NCBI GenBank assembly: GCA_037389465.1 | Contig: JAZARR010000187.1 | Coordinates: 1,922,001 to 1,986,000, forward strand | Direction of reading: 5' to 3' | DNA from: Baylisascaris procyonis | Taxonomy: Eukaryota > Nematoda > Chromadorea > Rhabditida > Ascarididae | Length of the DNA stretch: 64,000 bases | Shown: piece after piece, positions 47,201 to 58,450 of the stretch | How positions within the stretch are numbered: the first letter of the stretch is position 1 | How the letters are laid out: the number at the start of each line of letters is the position of its first letter | Notes under the pieces: generated by a model | The model's input: only the letters and a program-made list of their open reading frames with translations | Told to the model about the DNA's origin: nothing | Databases searched by the model: none | Program-made: the position numbers and the translations under genes

Positions 47201-50200
47201 TCTTTTCGTTCTAGAACGTTTTTTCTCAATTTATTTTATATGAAATGAAACTTTTTTTTTTTGGTAATATCGAATGTTGAAGTATTTAGACCGTTTGTTG
47301 ATTTTTTGGGACATTTTTCGATAGTCGTTGATAATAATGCAAGTTTGCGATCTTTTTCTTCTTTCTGCTCGTCCATTTATGGATTTAAAAAAAAATCTAC
47401 TCAACGATATTAATTTTTGCATATCTTAGATGTATATCGTCCATGTAGGTGTTTTAATTGGTGATATGCAAATTGAGTTTAAAAAAAAAAACTAGAAACA
47501 TAAAAGATACAGAAGTATAAATAGATTAAAAAAAAAAAGAAAATTATAACATAGTGCGCATTATGTATTTATAGAATAACTTAGTATAAATGTAATGCTA
47601 AAAGAAGGGAAAATTTTTACTAAATAAGTGAACAACATTTACGATAGCAATGCAATATAGATATATTCAAAAAAAAAAAAGATCTATGAAAATTTTCTCA
47701 TCAAATTCTGAATCTATTTTTGACTAAGAAGAACTTGAATTTAATTGAATTGAAATCAAACTGAATGGAAAATTTTCGAACTTAAAAATAATAAATGAAC
47801 ATGAAAAAGAACGACTTACCTTACCGGAAAATAAAATGAAAAGTGACCAGCATTGGTGAGTTGGCCATTTGAGATGGTGGAGGCATCTTTTCGATAGTCC
47901 CCTATTCGAAGTCGCGTTCATTCTTTCACATTTTTATATCCACGCAGATATATTGCATTGTACAAAGGCCAAGGTCTTCAACCGTTTTCCACACATTATA
48001 TGATGTCACCTAAAGTTGATACTTTTCAAAACCTTTAGGAAACTTATACCCCCTATGGGGCTTTGTCGTGGTTATACGGTACTGAGTGATCTGAAATATT
48101 CGTTTGCAGCAACATCAGGTTTTACACTTCGTCCAGTTGGAGGTTATCTGGCACCACGCGATTTCCTTGCCGGTTTAGCATTTCGTGTATTCAACTGTAC
48201 GCAATATATAAGACATCATCAATTCCCATTCTACACACCAGAACCGTAAGATTCTCTATGATGTAATAAGTTTCTAATTAAACTTGTTGCTAATGTTGTT
48301 TCAAAAATGCGGGAATTTTAAACTCGTAATGATTCCAATTTACTTCAAGGTACCAGTTCACTGGTTTAGTTCCCATTAAGCTAACAAGGAAAACTGCTAC
48401 AAATAAAACACTAGAAGTAATACTTGACAATAGTCTTAAATGTTTGAGGGGGTTATATTTCAGCGATATGGTACATGAACTTCTTGGTCATATGGCGATG
48501 TTTGCTGATCCACATTTTGCGCAATTCTCGGAGGAAATTGGTCTTGCTTCATTGGGAGCATCAGATGAAGAATGCAAAGCGATTGCCCGTGTAGGCTTTC
48601 ATAATTTTTTCGATGAAATCTTTTATAAAAGATTTTTAAAATATAATAAATAAGTTATGGAGGATTAAGCTGTTATGGAAGGTTAGTGAATCGGACCATA
48701 CAATCTAATATCCGTTGTTCGATAACAACGTAATTTTGTGAATGCTCTGTTAGCATTGATGAATTTTTACCTGTATTTTTTTGAGTTTTTCAGAAATTTT
48801 CGAAAAGTTTCATTGATATTGGGATTTTTTTTTGTATTTTTTCAGAGTTTTTCAAATAAGTTAGTATTAAAAAAATAAAATAGATCTAAGTATTAGGATA
48901 ATAAAGCCCTCAGTCATATATTTCACTCTAGGACATGATCAGAAAATATTTTCTGCTGGAAGTTTTGTTCATGACACTTCATATTGTTTTTACTTATCGA
49001 ACAACAGTATATGTATTCGTTATGTGGAAACAAAATTGTTTTCCTTCAATAAGAGTAATTTTAAACAAAAATTCCCACAAACAAAATTGTTTCCCATGAA
49101 TTCCAACGAACTACGCATTCAACAACATCTGAACTATAACTTCATATCAATAAACGAAATGTCAACAAAGTAAGAGGGATGTTAAAAACTTTAGAAATAA
49201 TTTACGCTTTTCGTTGTTGCAAATATCAAAGTGGGATATTACTGAGAAAGGTGTTATAAACTGAAGAAGTTGTTATATTAATAAGATTCCTAATAGATGA
49301 ATCAAAAATGCTGATAGCATAAAATCAAATATAGATATAAGATTAGGAAGCCAATATCATTGCTTTGTTTTCAGAAAATAAGTATCATTTAGTGGTAACG
49401 TACAATACCACATCACAACTCGCTCGACTTGGGATCACAGTTTTATTGCGTGATAAAGTCGATCATAGAACACTACTGAAATAGCTTTTGCATTTTAACA
49501 CTACTATGGTGATTTTAACGAGATCACCATAGCTTTTGCATCCTTTGAGCTACAGCCCCCTCCCCCCCCCGTCCCTTATCCACGCTAATTTGTTGTCAGT
49601 ACCACTCCCTCACCCCTTCCCCAATCTCTTTTCTCTTCCTTTTCGTTTATTCTTTTGGACATACTCTCGTCCATATGAGAGTAGCAATGAAGTTGAAAGT
49701 AGAAGGAAAACCTCAGTTAATGAGTTCTTAATAACAGCTAATAACAAATTCAGAGATTGTTCACGTTGAACAACCCTAAGAGTCTATGTTGACAGCTGTA
49801 TTGAAAGTCATTGTTTACAGATGTATTTTTTCACAATCGAATTCGGTCTATCACTTGAAGACAACAATTTCGATCCCACAAAGCGTAACTTGAAAGTTTA
49901 CGGTGCTGGACTCCTCTCATGTGTCGATGAACTTGAGGTCAATTTTAATGGATCTGAAAAGTGTTTGAATTTCATTCTCCATCTTGGTTATATTAAATAA
50001 AAACTGTTTAGTAACCATAAATAATTCAAAATTTGTTCAAATTTAAATCATAGGTATTTTGAAAAGAATATTACGCTTACCTTACATTCACTCACAAGTA
50101 CACTTTTAATCTTTAATCCATTTGTTATACTACTTGATGCTATATGATCAATTATTTTTGATCTTATATATAAACACATTTATTATGAGATAATCACTTA

Positions 50201-51067
50201 GGAAAATCTGCTAAGAAAAATTCTCAAGAAAAAAAGTCATTTGCGGAATGAGTGATTCAGTTTGCGGTAAGTGACCAATCAAAAGTACAACATTTCGAAC
50301 CGGAAGTGGTCGTTAAAACCGAACCATTGGTCACAACCTATCAAGCGGGCTATTTCTACACTCGAAGCCTTGAGGAAGCGATCATCAAACTAAGGTTTGT
50401 TGCTTCTCGCTTTTCTTTTTTAAATTTAAGTTAAGGTCGTCAATTTCTTAAAAGATGAAAACTTTTCATTGGCAATTCATTGAAAAACCAAAGTTTGTGA
50501 AGCCACTTAAAATATTTCTTCAACCAAAATGTGGCATACTCTTCAAAGCTCAATGAACCTCCTGGCATGACGATGTCAATGGAGGTGGAAGACTGAATCA
50601 ACCAATTGCCTGGACGGACTTGGAAATGGGAATTTTGGTTTTTTTGGAAACTTTCAGCCATTCAAGGAAAACATACAGTGTTGTCCCAATGAATACCATC
50701 TCTCCCCCTCCCCCCTTTCCTACCTGTAGTACCCGTACTAAGTGCACGGAATGCAGCCTTCTATCGTACCACCTATATGGTGTTTATTCTCCGGCTACAG
50801 CAAATAATTCTCGCTGAAAATAATGGGATCGGGAGAGGATGAAATGGCGGAGGATGATTCATAGAGGTGAACAATAGATGCCCTTATATGGGAAAAATGT
50901 TCAGGGCGTACACAAGCACACTGAAACGTCCGTTCACTGTTCGATATAATGCGCACACACAATCAATCGATGTGTTGAACTCAAAAGAATCTCTCAAATT
51001 GGCCGCCGAATCGCTTCGATTCAATGTCGAACAAATCAACACCACTCTTATGCAGATTATAGTCTGA
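44218..51067 (+). CDS. tph-1: Tryptophan hydroxylase (10 exons)
   Basis: Exons 44218-44299, 44483-44592, 45239-45306, 45769-45819, 46770-46915, 48110-48245, 48464-48590, 49821-49937, 50261-50394, 50905-51067; 377 aa, frame kept. It hydroxylates tryptophan using tetrahydrobiopterin and Fe(II), the committed step to serotonin. The catalytic domain is complete: [70 protein letters not shown]. Iron ligands H202, H207 and E247 have the family spacing (5 and 40). PFYTPEP and YFFT (not YWFT), with ISDLDxC, favour tryptophan over tyrosine or phenylalanine hydroxylase. The C-terminus has the helical tetramerisation tail. The regulatory ACT domain was not found. The start used has TTTCATTTTCAG 4 bases upstream, either a trans-splice site or the acceptor of an unseen upstream exon. 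Exon 1 is the least certain, supported by phase and a TLKE motif before the catalytic domain. Confidence 0.93.
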
Positions 51068-51840
51068 TCGATCTGCATTTTATTTCACTCTCTTCTATTC
51101 TATTCCATTTCTATTCTTTTATTATTCCATAGATATGTATTATTCAATCAATTTCAATAATAAGCGTCAAATATTCCTATCTAAATTCTCTTATCTTTAG
51201 CAATAGCCGTCATAACCTATAATCTGAAAAGCTAACAGAACCTCTACCAACGTATAGCAGAAAGAAATGAATTATTCGTTTTGTTGTGAATTGATGCGAA
51301 AATTCCATACAGAAAGAAACGAAGAGCAAATGGAGGTTTGGAGATGACCATTTTACCCACCAAATTATGAATTTCACAACTCTTCTATTCACCCAGTAAT
51401 TTACTAGTACATATAATCTCCACAGTAATTTTATACTTAACAATCGTGTTCTTCATTAAAGTTGAGTAATACCACAAAATATTTCGCACCTGTAATCATC
51501 CTTTACCTTTTTTCAGCATGACGTTTTCATAGAGACGTAATTCGAATGCTAATAATATTGACTATTTACATCAATTTTTCCTTTCTTCAATTATAATAAT
51601 ACTGTTTTATTGATTGTCGTTTTCTTTATTGGGCTCTCATTGAGCACTATGGACTCATCATCTCTAATCATACTGTTTTCCTCCCCATCGATCACTCGTA
51701 ATATAGTCCTCTCTAAATTCTACAATATCGTTCTTTTATTATTTGAATAGTTTAAATATTTTTGGTAATAAGGCATTTATAACGTATATAAACTATAAAC
51801 TACAAACTACAAGAGCTATATTCTATGGGGTCGGCGCACT
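51068..51840. other. 3' flank of tph, no gene seen
   Basis: AT-rich sequence between the tph stop codon and the foldback element. No recognisable coding region. Confidence 0.4.
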
Positions 51841-51842
51841 TA

Positions 51843-53523
51843 GCCAAAAAGAGACGGAGAGAGACCGCGCGCGTCTTCAGCGAGCGACGCGGCACTGGTC
51901 ACTCTGAAATAAATCGTCACAATAAATGTGAAAATATACAGTAAGGAGATGAGATTCGGACAACGGATTTCGACACATTCGAAAGAGCATTGAAAGCTCT
52001 ATCAGAATCAAAAATATTCTCGGACAAAAACAAGAACTTTTCTATAGATCGATTTTTTATATAACGTGCAACTGATATAATTTGCAGTGTAGCCTTATTC
52101 ATTATCTCATACGTTATAGTTGTGCATTTGTGACATTGTTCTTAATGAAGAACTCAATTCATGACACTGCTTGACGATTTAATGAATTGACAAAATCATT
52201 CATAAATTACATTTAACTCGTTGTGGTTCCTCATGAATGGATCTTTCATGCGATTGTTGCATGCACCAGTTAAGAATTCTTTAATTCGACAGTTCTGGGC
52301 TCCCTCCGTTTCATTTCTTTCATATAGAGGCAAACTGATAATGGACATTAAGTTCGCTTGATGATAAAAAAGCCAACCGACGCATTCAGCACGTGGTTAA
52401 TTGCATTGCCATACGCTGATTCCATAGAACACTTGTTTTCCAACATAGACCCGTCAGGATTGAGAAGTGAAAAGCGATTCGAAAGCTACACACTCCCAAT
52501 TGGAAGAATTGAAATTTTCATGGCAGCGGACCACAAGTGGTTACAAGGCGGGGAACCTTCAATGTAAGCAGTGAAACGACTGCTTATATTGAAGAGCACA
52601 ACTATAGCTATAAAGCCAGTTCCAGGATGTAGAGGAGATGAGAAGAAGATGGGATTATCAAGAACACTCGTTTCGAACCACTAATCTAGAATGGCTGAAT
52701 AACGTCTAGAAGAAGCACTTGCCATACGTGCAATTTACATATGTTGTATGCAATCAACATATGACAATGCATTTAACAGTGTGCTGAATGCGTCGGTTGG
52801 CTTTTCTGTCATCAAGCGAACTTAATGTCCATTATCAGTTTGCCTCTATATGAAAGAAATGAAACGGAGGGAGCCCAGAACTGTCGAATTAAAGAATTCT
52901 TAACTGGTGCATGCAACAATCGCATGAAAGATCCATTCATGAGGAACCACAACGAGTTAAATGTAATTTATGAATGATTTTGTCAATTCATTAAATCGTC
53001 AAGCAGTGTCATGAATTGAGTTCTTCATTAAGAACAATGTCACAAATGCACAACTATAACGTATGAGATAATGAATAAGGCTACACTGCAAATTATATCA
53101 GTTGCACGTTATATAAAAAATCGATCTATAGAAAAGTTCTTGTTTTTGTCCGAGAATATTTTTGATTCTGATAGAGCTTTTAATGCTCTGTCGAATGTAC
53201 CTAGTCACTCTTCCCAAATCTTGTTCCTTTATACAGTTATGGGCCCTGATTTATCGATGACCATGCAATTTTCCTCAATTGCACGTCATATAAAAAATCG
53301 ATCTTATAGAAAAGTTCTTGCTTTTGTCCGAGATTATTTTTGATTCTGATAGAGCTTTCAATGCTCTTTCGAATGTGTCGAAATCCGTTGTTCCAATCTC
53401 ATTTCCTTATTGTATATTTTCACATTTATTGCAACGATTTATTTCAGAGTGACCAGTGCCGCGTCGCTCGCTGAAGACGCGCGCGGTCTCTCTCTATCTC
53501 TCTCTTGCGCCTGCGCTTGTGGC
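51843..53523. mobile_element. Foldback element with long inverted arms
   Basis: Left arm 51843-about 52428 is the reverse complement of right arm about 52745-53523. Both ends read GCCA.. inwards and are flanked by TA (51841-51842 and 53524-53525), consistent with a TA target duplication. The arms share a GC-rich block (GACCGCGCGCGTCTTCAGCG) near each tip, unlike the AT-rich surroundings. The right arm is longer because about 180 bp are tandemly repeated within it (53100-53200 and 53278-53388). Each arm carries the same outward-facing short frame (MNKATLQIISVARYIKNR...). The 316-bp centre has a frame of about 68 codons with no family match. No transposase is visible, so it is non-autonomous. 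Terminal sequence and TA flank suggest a DNA transposon of Tc/mariner-like target choice; family not identified. Confidence 0.85.
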
Positions 53524-53525
53524 TA

Positions 53526-54044
53526 ATGTTACCCTCATCTATTCTATTCCAATCGTTCATTGAGATAAAATTTCTATCTCCTCGATATTTTATATTTTCC
53601 GCAAATAAAGTATTTCTCGCTTCTTCAGTGAAGAATATCGCTGATTATAGTTGATCATAAAACGTGTTCGATTACAGGTTTAAATTTTAAACAAGTTTTC
53701 TGAACATCAGTGGCGAATAATGGAATGAAACGCTGGTTTCAGGAAAATTTTAATTTTCTTTATTCACACTATTTTTGTGGCTCTTTTTTTCTCTAATAAT
53801 GACTATTCCCTATTTTGCGCTTTCTCTAATTCTTTCGAACTATCTATAAAAGTTGGTTTTCTTCTCTTTAGTCTGCCATCCATCGCGCTGTGATGGTGCT
53901 CGCAAACATTTTCGTGTAACAACATTCACCAACGTCACTCCAATCATTGACGACCTTTATGTGTTAAGTACTATTGATCGGTTACATTTGCTGGACTACA
54001 AAACGGAACTTGAGAACGTGAAAAGATGAGCCCGTAAAAGTTCC
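53526..54044. other. Spacer between foldback element and tRNA, no gene seen
   Basis: AT-rich. A TTTT run on the minus strand (AAAA at 54036-54039) lies just beyond the 3' end of the tRNA and fits a pol III terminator. Confidence 0.5.
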
Positions 54045-54117
54045 CGACCCCGGCAGGACTCGAACCTGCAATCTTCGGATCCGAAGTCCGACGCCTTATC
54101 CATTGGGCCACGAGGCC
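54045..54117 (-). tRNA. tRNA-Arg (anticodon TCG)
   Basis: 73 nt, no intron. The acceptor stem pairs GGCCTCG with CGGGGTC plus discriminator G. Box A is TGGCCCAATGG and box B is GGTTCGAGTCC. The anticodon stem TCGGA/TCCGA closes the loop CTTCGGA, giving anticodon TCG, which reads CGN arginine codons (A or G third base directly). A TTTT terminator lies within 10 bases of the 3' end. All arms fold normally, so it should be functional. CCA is not encoded, as expected in eukaryotes. Confidence 0.97.
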
Positions 54118-54449
54118 GACGCACACAGTTATGCTCATGAGCTTATCACAGTTTTATCGATAGCCTTTATTTATGCGTTTCGATTGCACATACGCGATAG
54201 ATGCGTTGTTTGCTTCGAAGTACGAATCATAGAAAGGAAAACATAAACTTCAACAAATTTAAGCAGACGTCACAAACATGTTGCAATTGCTAAACGAAAA
54301 CAAAGAGAGACCAACGAAATGAAATTGCCAACCCGTTAAAACAACACATATGACACTAAAAGATAGAGTGACAATATTCATGCTAAATGATGCTTTAAGA
54401 GTTTGCTGTTGAGTACTAACAATGACATTTGAAAGAGTGAACCCTTAAT

Positions 54450-54560
54450 GTGATAGTGGCCTTAGGTAATATCCTAGGCGGGCATGGGGAAACCCGCCGC
54501 CTGGCCACGTGGATCCGTCTTGCTGGGCCACGCAGAACGGTCGCAATTCCTCTATCCTTC
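54450..54560 (+). ncRNA. GC-rich structured segment, possible non-coding RNA
   Basis: A GC island in AT-rich DNA, 330 bp from the tRNA. GTGGCC (54456-54461) pairs with GGCCAC (54503-54508), enclosing GGCGGG (54477-54482) paired with CCCGCC (54493-54498). A second hairpin pairs CCGT (54515-54518) with ACGG (54537-54540) and extends to TTGC/GCAG around a TGGGCCAC loop. It is not a tRNA, 5S rRNA or any spliceosomal RNA that I know, and has no Sm site (AATTTTTGG), so it does not fit an SL RNA. The reverse strand also holds a short arginine-rich frame (54436-54560 region), so a coding explanation is not excluded. Strand and ends are guesses. Confidence 0.35.
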
Positions 54561-54620
54561 ATAGGCAAGCTATAGATCTCGAAATCAACGGATGGCTTAG
54601 GCTCGAAAAGTGTAGAGCGT

Positions 54621-55401
54621 TAGATCATTTAGAAGTTTATACTGGAACCGGTACTCGAAAATTATAAGATAGATTTGAACGTTTACTGCATTGAGAGTTG
54701 AAAGCGCAATATGTTCACTTTTCGCTGAAGGATTCGTCGGGCGGAAATTTAAAGCTATTTTTGTTAATTTTTTTTTCGAGCCACATGCTGAAGTGGTAAA
54801 TTCAAAAATTGTTTGACGTTAATGAATGCCAACCTCTGAGGAATCTAAAATTTACAAAATCCGCCTCTCTTTCATACTCCTCTCTCCTCCTCAACTCAAC
54901 CATCTTTTTTTATAATACTCTCGAGCTGGGAATTCAATAAACCGAAATGAGAGCAGAAAGTTTCTTCTTTTTTTTTTTTTTAAATCTGCGATTCATACAA
55001 TAGTCATATGTCCATCAATGTATTGCGGGGGATTCAAATTGAATGCAAGTTGCTGTGAACATTTTTGTCGAGAATCAACGATTATGAGGGAATATATAAC
55101 CGCCGCAAAGGCAGGAAGGACATATTTAAATAATCCCAGATGAACGACGTTAAGCGGTAGGGTAATTTAAGGGTGAGCAGAGATAAGATATTCGTTGTTC
55201 TCACATACCAAGAAAATGTGTACAATACAACGAAAATGCTGATAGCGTTCATGAAGTCAGATGCATTTAAAAAATCCAAAAAAATTTTGGAAGATTGTCA
55301 AATATTCACTGTTTAAACATCTTTGCTGACAAATTCGAATGATCATACTTTAAGTCGGCGTTTACTAGAAATATGAGTTCCACTCCCATTTGCATCGTAT
55401 T
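54621..55401. other. Intergenic DNA, no gene seen
   Basis: AT-rich. A minus-strand frame at 55082-55279 is hydrophobic and basic (RTTNILSLLTLKLPYRL) but not recognised. Confidence 0.35.
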
Positions 55402-55512
55402 TCACGCAAGTACGGTAGCTGGAGGTTTAGGTGATGCGTCAACGGTAGATGATTTTTCAGTTGGTAGCGAATCGACGTTTTCTAATGTGTCCTCTTTGCT
55501 AGCTTGCTCGAA
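55402..55512 (-). CDS. Possible terminal exon (unrecognised)
   Basis: Preceded on the minus strand by a good acceptor (TTTTTCTTATAG), 37 codons to a TGA. The residues are acidic and Ser/Thr/Pro-rich (TLENVDSLPTEKSSTVDASP), unlike the Phe/Lys/Asn-rich translations of nearby non-coding DNA. Its composition resembles the C-terminal tail of the beta-lactamase-like gene 5 kb upstream on the same strand. No partner exon in phase was identified; an isolated chance frame is possible. Confidence 0.2.
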   Translation of the reverse strand, partial: FEQASKEDTLENVDSLPTEKSSTVDASPKPPATVLA

Positions 55513-57271
55513 CTATAAGAAAAATGTTACCGTACATATGCGGGATGGAAGAGGAAATTCTTATAGCATACTAGATCATTAAATAAGGTGCCCCCTTCGC
55601 TCCCTTCATCCCTCATCCATCCTCTCCAGCTGTTTCGCAGAAGAAAATAAAAGAATTTGATAGCTCATAATACATGCTTATGGAATTTCATTGTTAACAA
55701 TAAGATGTTAGTACTGAAATTGTATATAAGGAATTCAGAGTAAATAGTGGAATTTCTTGGTGAATTTCAGGATTATATCACAATGCCCTATTTTTATGGA
55801 TTTTTTTTTTTGCATTGCGATACAAAACGTTGCGTAGTTTTTTGGCAATATTCGGAAATATTTGAAACCCATAATTTGAAAGACAAGGAGAAACATCCAT
55901 CCATCGAGGATCCAGCGAAAATTGCCTCCACACAGGCAATGTGTTTTATAAAGAGCTAGCCGATTTATTGGAATAAGAAGAGAAGAACGATCGAACAGAC
56001 TAAAATTTAAAAAAAAAATTTTTTTTTTCATTGATCGATTATCGATTGGTCACTGAAATCATTCATTGATCGAACCCAATCATTTTTTTCCATTACTATT
56101 TACAATCATTTAAAAAATAATACGAACTGCCTTATTAATTTGCTTCGTAGAGGTTCCTTTTCCTACTCTTTTATTAAGTTCTATTCGCCGTTTGTATAAC
56201 ATATTTTGTGTTATTTGCTAGGATAGGATAGCAATTCAAACAGTTTATTGTGATCAAATTTATTTATTCGATTCAAAATTTTTAAAGAAATTAACTGCTT
56301 GATTAACCTGTATATTTGTAAGGTTTTCTTTTGTTATCTTCATTTCTATCGGTCGTTGCATATCGTTTACTATAATTTGAATTTTCAATAACATAACTTA
56401 TGAAAGGAAACGATGAAAATATTACATTTAAAAAATTTATATTACATTCAAATTCAATGTGTGAAATAAAGCAAATCGATCCCATTGAAACGTTACACTC
56501 TTCGCTTTTTCGCCAACACAAATAAAACATTATATCAGCCTTAAATTGATCAACTTAAACAACTACTTCCTTCTCTATAATACCGCTACCATCATTTCCA
56601 CCCCACTCCCTTTCTCCCCTTTCCCTTCCCTTCTCCCTCGCAACGTATGAGAATCTCCGATTAAGAGCATCAAGAGTGACGTTAGATGTATTTTTTTTTC
56701 ACTTCGTCTAGCCCTTTAATTGATAAATTCGGGTAAAAACAAGCCTCATAATGCATATGTTTTTTATCGAGTGGAAAAATTGCGTAAAACTCAAACACAT
56801 GACCGAATATGAAGCAAATTTTGATTAACAAAAGTTTTTTAAATGATATCTACAAAGTGCACTCATCATTAAATGATTGTTCGACCTAGAAAGAATAAAA
56901 TCTAAGAAGCATTATACCATTAAACTTCTTAGCAGCAACGTGTTTTGTTTCTCACGTTGAGATTACCGGATTGACCGACACATACACAGACAGACAAAGA
57001 CATTATATCCTCAAGTGCTTTTTATAGAAATTTGGACAAAATGTATATAACAAGCGAACGACTTCAATAATCATAGAATTTACTGCCTATTCATTCATAT
57101 CAATTCTCTAATCGTTCTCATTTTAGAGCTCTTAAGAATCAAGGAAGGGCGGAAAGCGAAATATTTGTTAGTCATTATCTAGTTGCCTTCCACTCTTCCA
57201 CCTCCTCTCCTTCTTCCCTCACCCCCCTTCCCCCAACGTTGCTGGTGCATCGTTGTACATGGTCAGTCGGC
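55513..57271. other. Intergenic DNA, no gene confirmed
   Basis: AT-rich with pyrimidine tracts at 56595-56640 and 57180-57235. A minus-strand segment at 56308-56369, flanked by AG and GT, reads KRYATTDRNEDNKRKPYKYT and could be a small exon, but nothing ties it to a gene. Confidence 0.3.
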
Positions 57272-58450
57272 TCATTTCTTCCTGGACAAAGCTGTTATTT
57301 TTTGAAACAGTTCAGTGGTATTTTCTGGAACGTTGTTGAAGAATCGTGAGTTCAAAACAACAACACCTTGTGGTCTTTGATGTTGATCGCATTTTAATGG
57401 TGGAGGACTTGATAAGATCCTTTTTTGAGGTGATAAATCGTTATTCATTTTCGGCTCTGTTGCTTTTTTCCTCCACATCGAGTTATGCGTATTCAGTGGT
57501 TTTTTTGTCACGTTGTTTTTGTCTCTGTGTTGATCTAGTACTCGAATGTTATTCTCTCGCTTATTTGCTGAATTATGGGTTTTTAGGTTATCATAATGCC
57601 TTAAAGAGAGACTCCAGAGCTTGCAAGAGATCTCTTTCACGAGAGGAAAATTGTATTTCAATGGCGAAGACTTCACTGATGAGAATTTTTAAATATGCAC
57701 AGCAATATTGGTAGTTGATAACAAAAGCGCAATCATTAGTTGCACTTCAATTAGTGATAGCGAACAAACATTTCAGAAGTACTTAGATTTCAACGGAATT
57801 CCCTCAATGGAACACGGTTAAATTAAATTTTAGTCAGGAAAATGTTTTCAATTTCTCTGTGGCAATTAGTAATCAGTTTCTAATTGGATGCTTCGATCAA
57901 TGTGCACATCTTTCTTCAATATCTGCCTTTCCTAGCCTAGTGGGAAAAGTGAAAGTTAGTCCATTTCCCCTCTTCGACCCATCGTCTCCCCTTACCCAAT
58001 CGTTGTCCCCGCAGCTAACATTGCCCTTTCCTTCTGACCTCTATCTCCTGAATGTTACCTCCACGATTCACCTTACGTGCACCACTGTCTTCACTTTTAC
58101 ATCTAATAATTTTTTAGACGTATTATACACTGATATTAAATCTTTTAGGCCTGGAAATATTCCCTCCCTTCCCCCTCCCCTCTTCCCAAACTTCCATTCC
58201 CTTTCTGTATCAATTGTAAGGCATACTTGCACAAAAACTACTATCGAACGTGTGTTACTTATAAGAGATAGATAGGAAACCTATCTGAATCAAACACTTA
58301 ATAACCCAACTCGATATACTGATATATCTTCACCACCGGGTTTGAAAAAAAGGCATTACCACTTGCGCAAATAGCGAACAATACAATCGCCGGTAACAGT
58401 CCAAGTATCGAAACTATAAACAACAAGAACGTCGGATAAACACAACCCAT
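57272..58450 (-). CDS. Unrecognised two-exon gene, predicted secreted or membrane-anchored protein
   Basis: Exon 1 58360-58450 and exon 2 57272-57675, joined in phase across a GT (GTAATG donor) ... TTCTCATCAG intron, give 164 aa. Residues 1-30 (MGCVYPTFLLFIVSILGLLP and on) are strongly hydrophobic, ending AICAS, and can be a signal peptide or an N-terminal anchor. The rest is hydrophilic and basic, with Lys/Arg pairs (NKR, WRKK, QKR) and an ending SRKK. It has only two cysteines outside the hydrophobic part. If exon 1 is not spliced, it closes as a 50-aa membrane peptide at 58298. An in-frame stop lies just upstream of the ATG. Family not recognised; the basic pairs could be processing sites, which would suit a prohormone, but no repeated peptide is seen. 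The opposite-strand frame at 57346-57714 is taken as its shadow. Confidence 0.45.

Noticed and set aside
54420..54560. SL RNA or snRNA in the GC-rich island
   Set aside because: CTTAG followed by GTAATA looked like an SL donor, but there is no Sm-binding site and no match to U1, U2, U4, U5 or 5S sequences as remembered.
57346..57714. 122-codon plus-strand ORF
   Set aside because: Overlaps exon 2 of the minus-strand gene at 57272-58450; the minus frame splices in phase to a leader exon and has better composition.
57859..58275. 138-codon plus-strand ORF
   Set aside because: Driven by pyrimidine-rich tracts (Pro/Leu/Ser runs), no motif, and lies in the intron and flank of the minus-strand gene.
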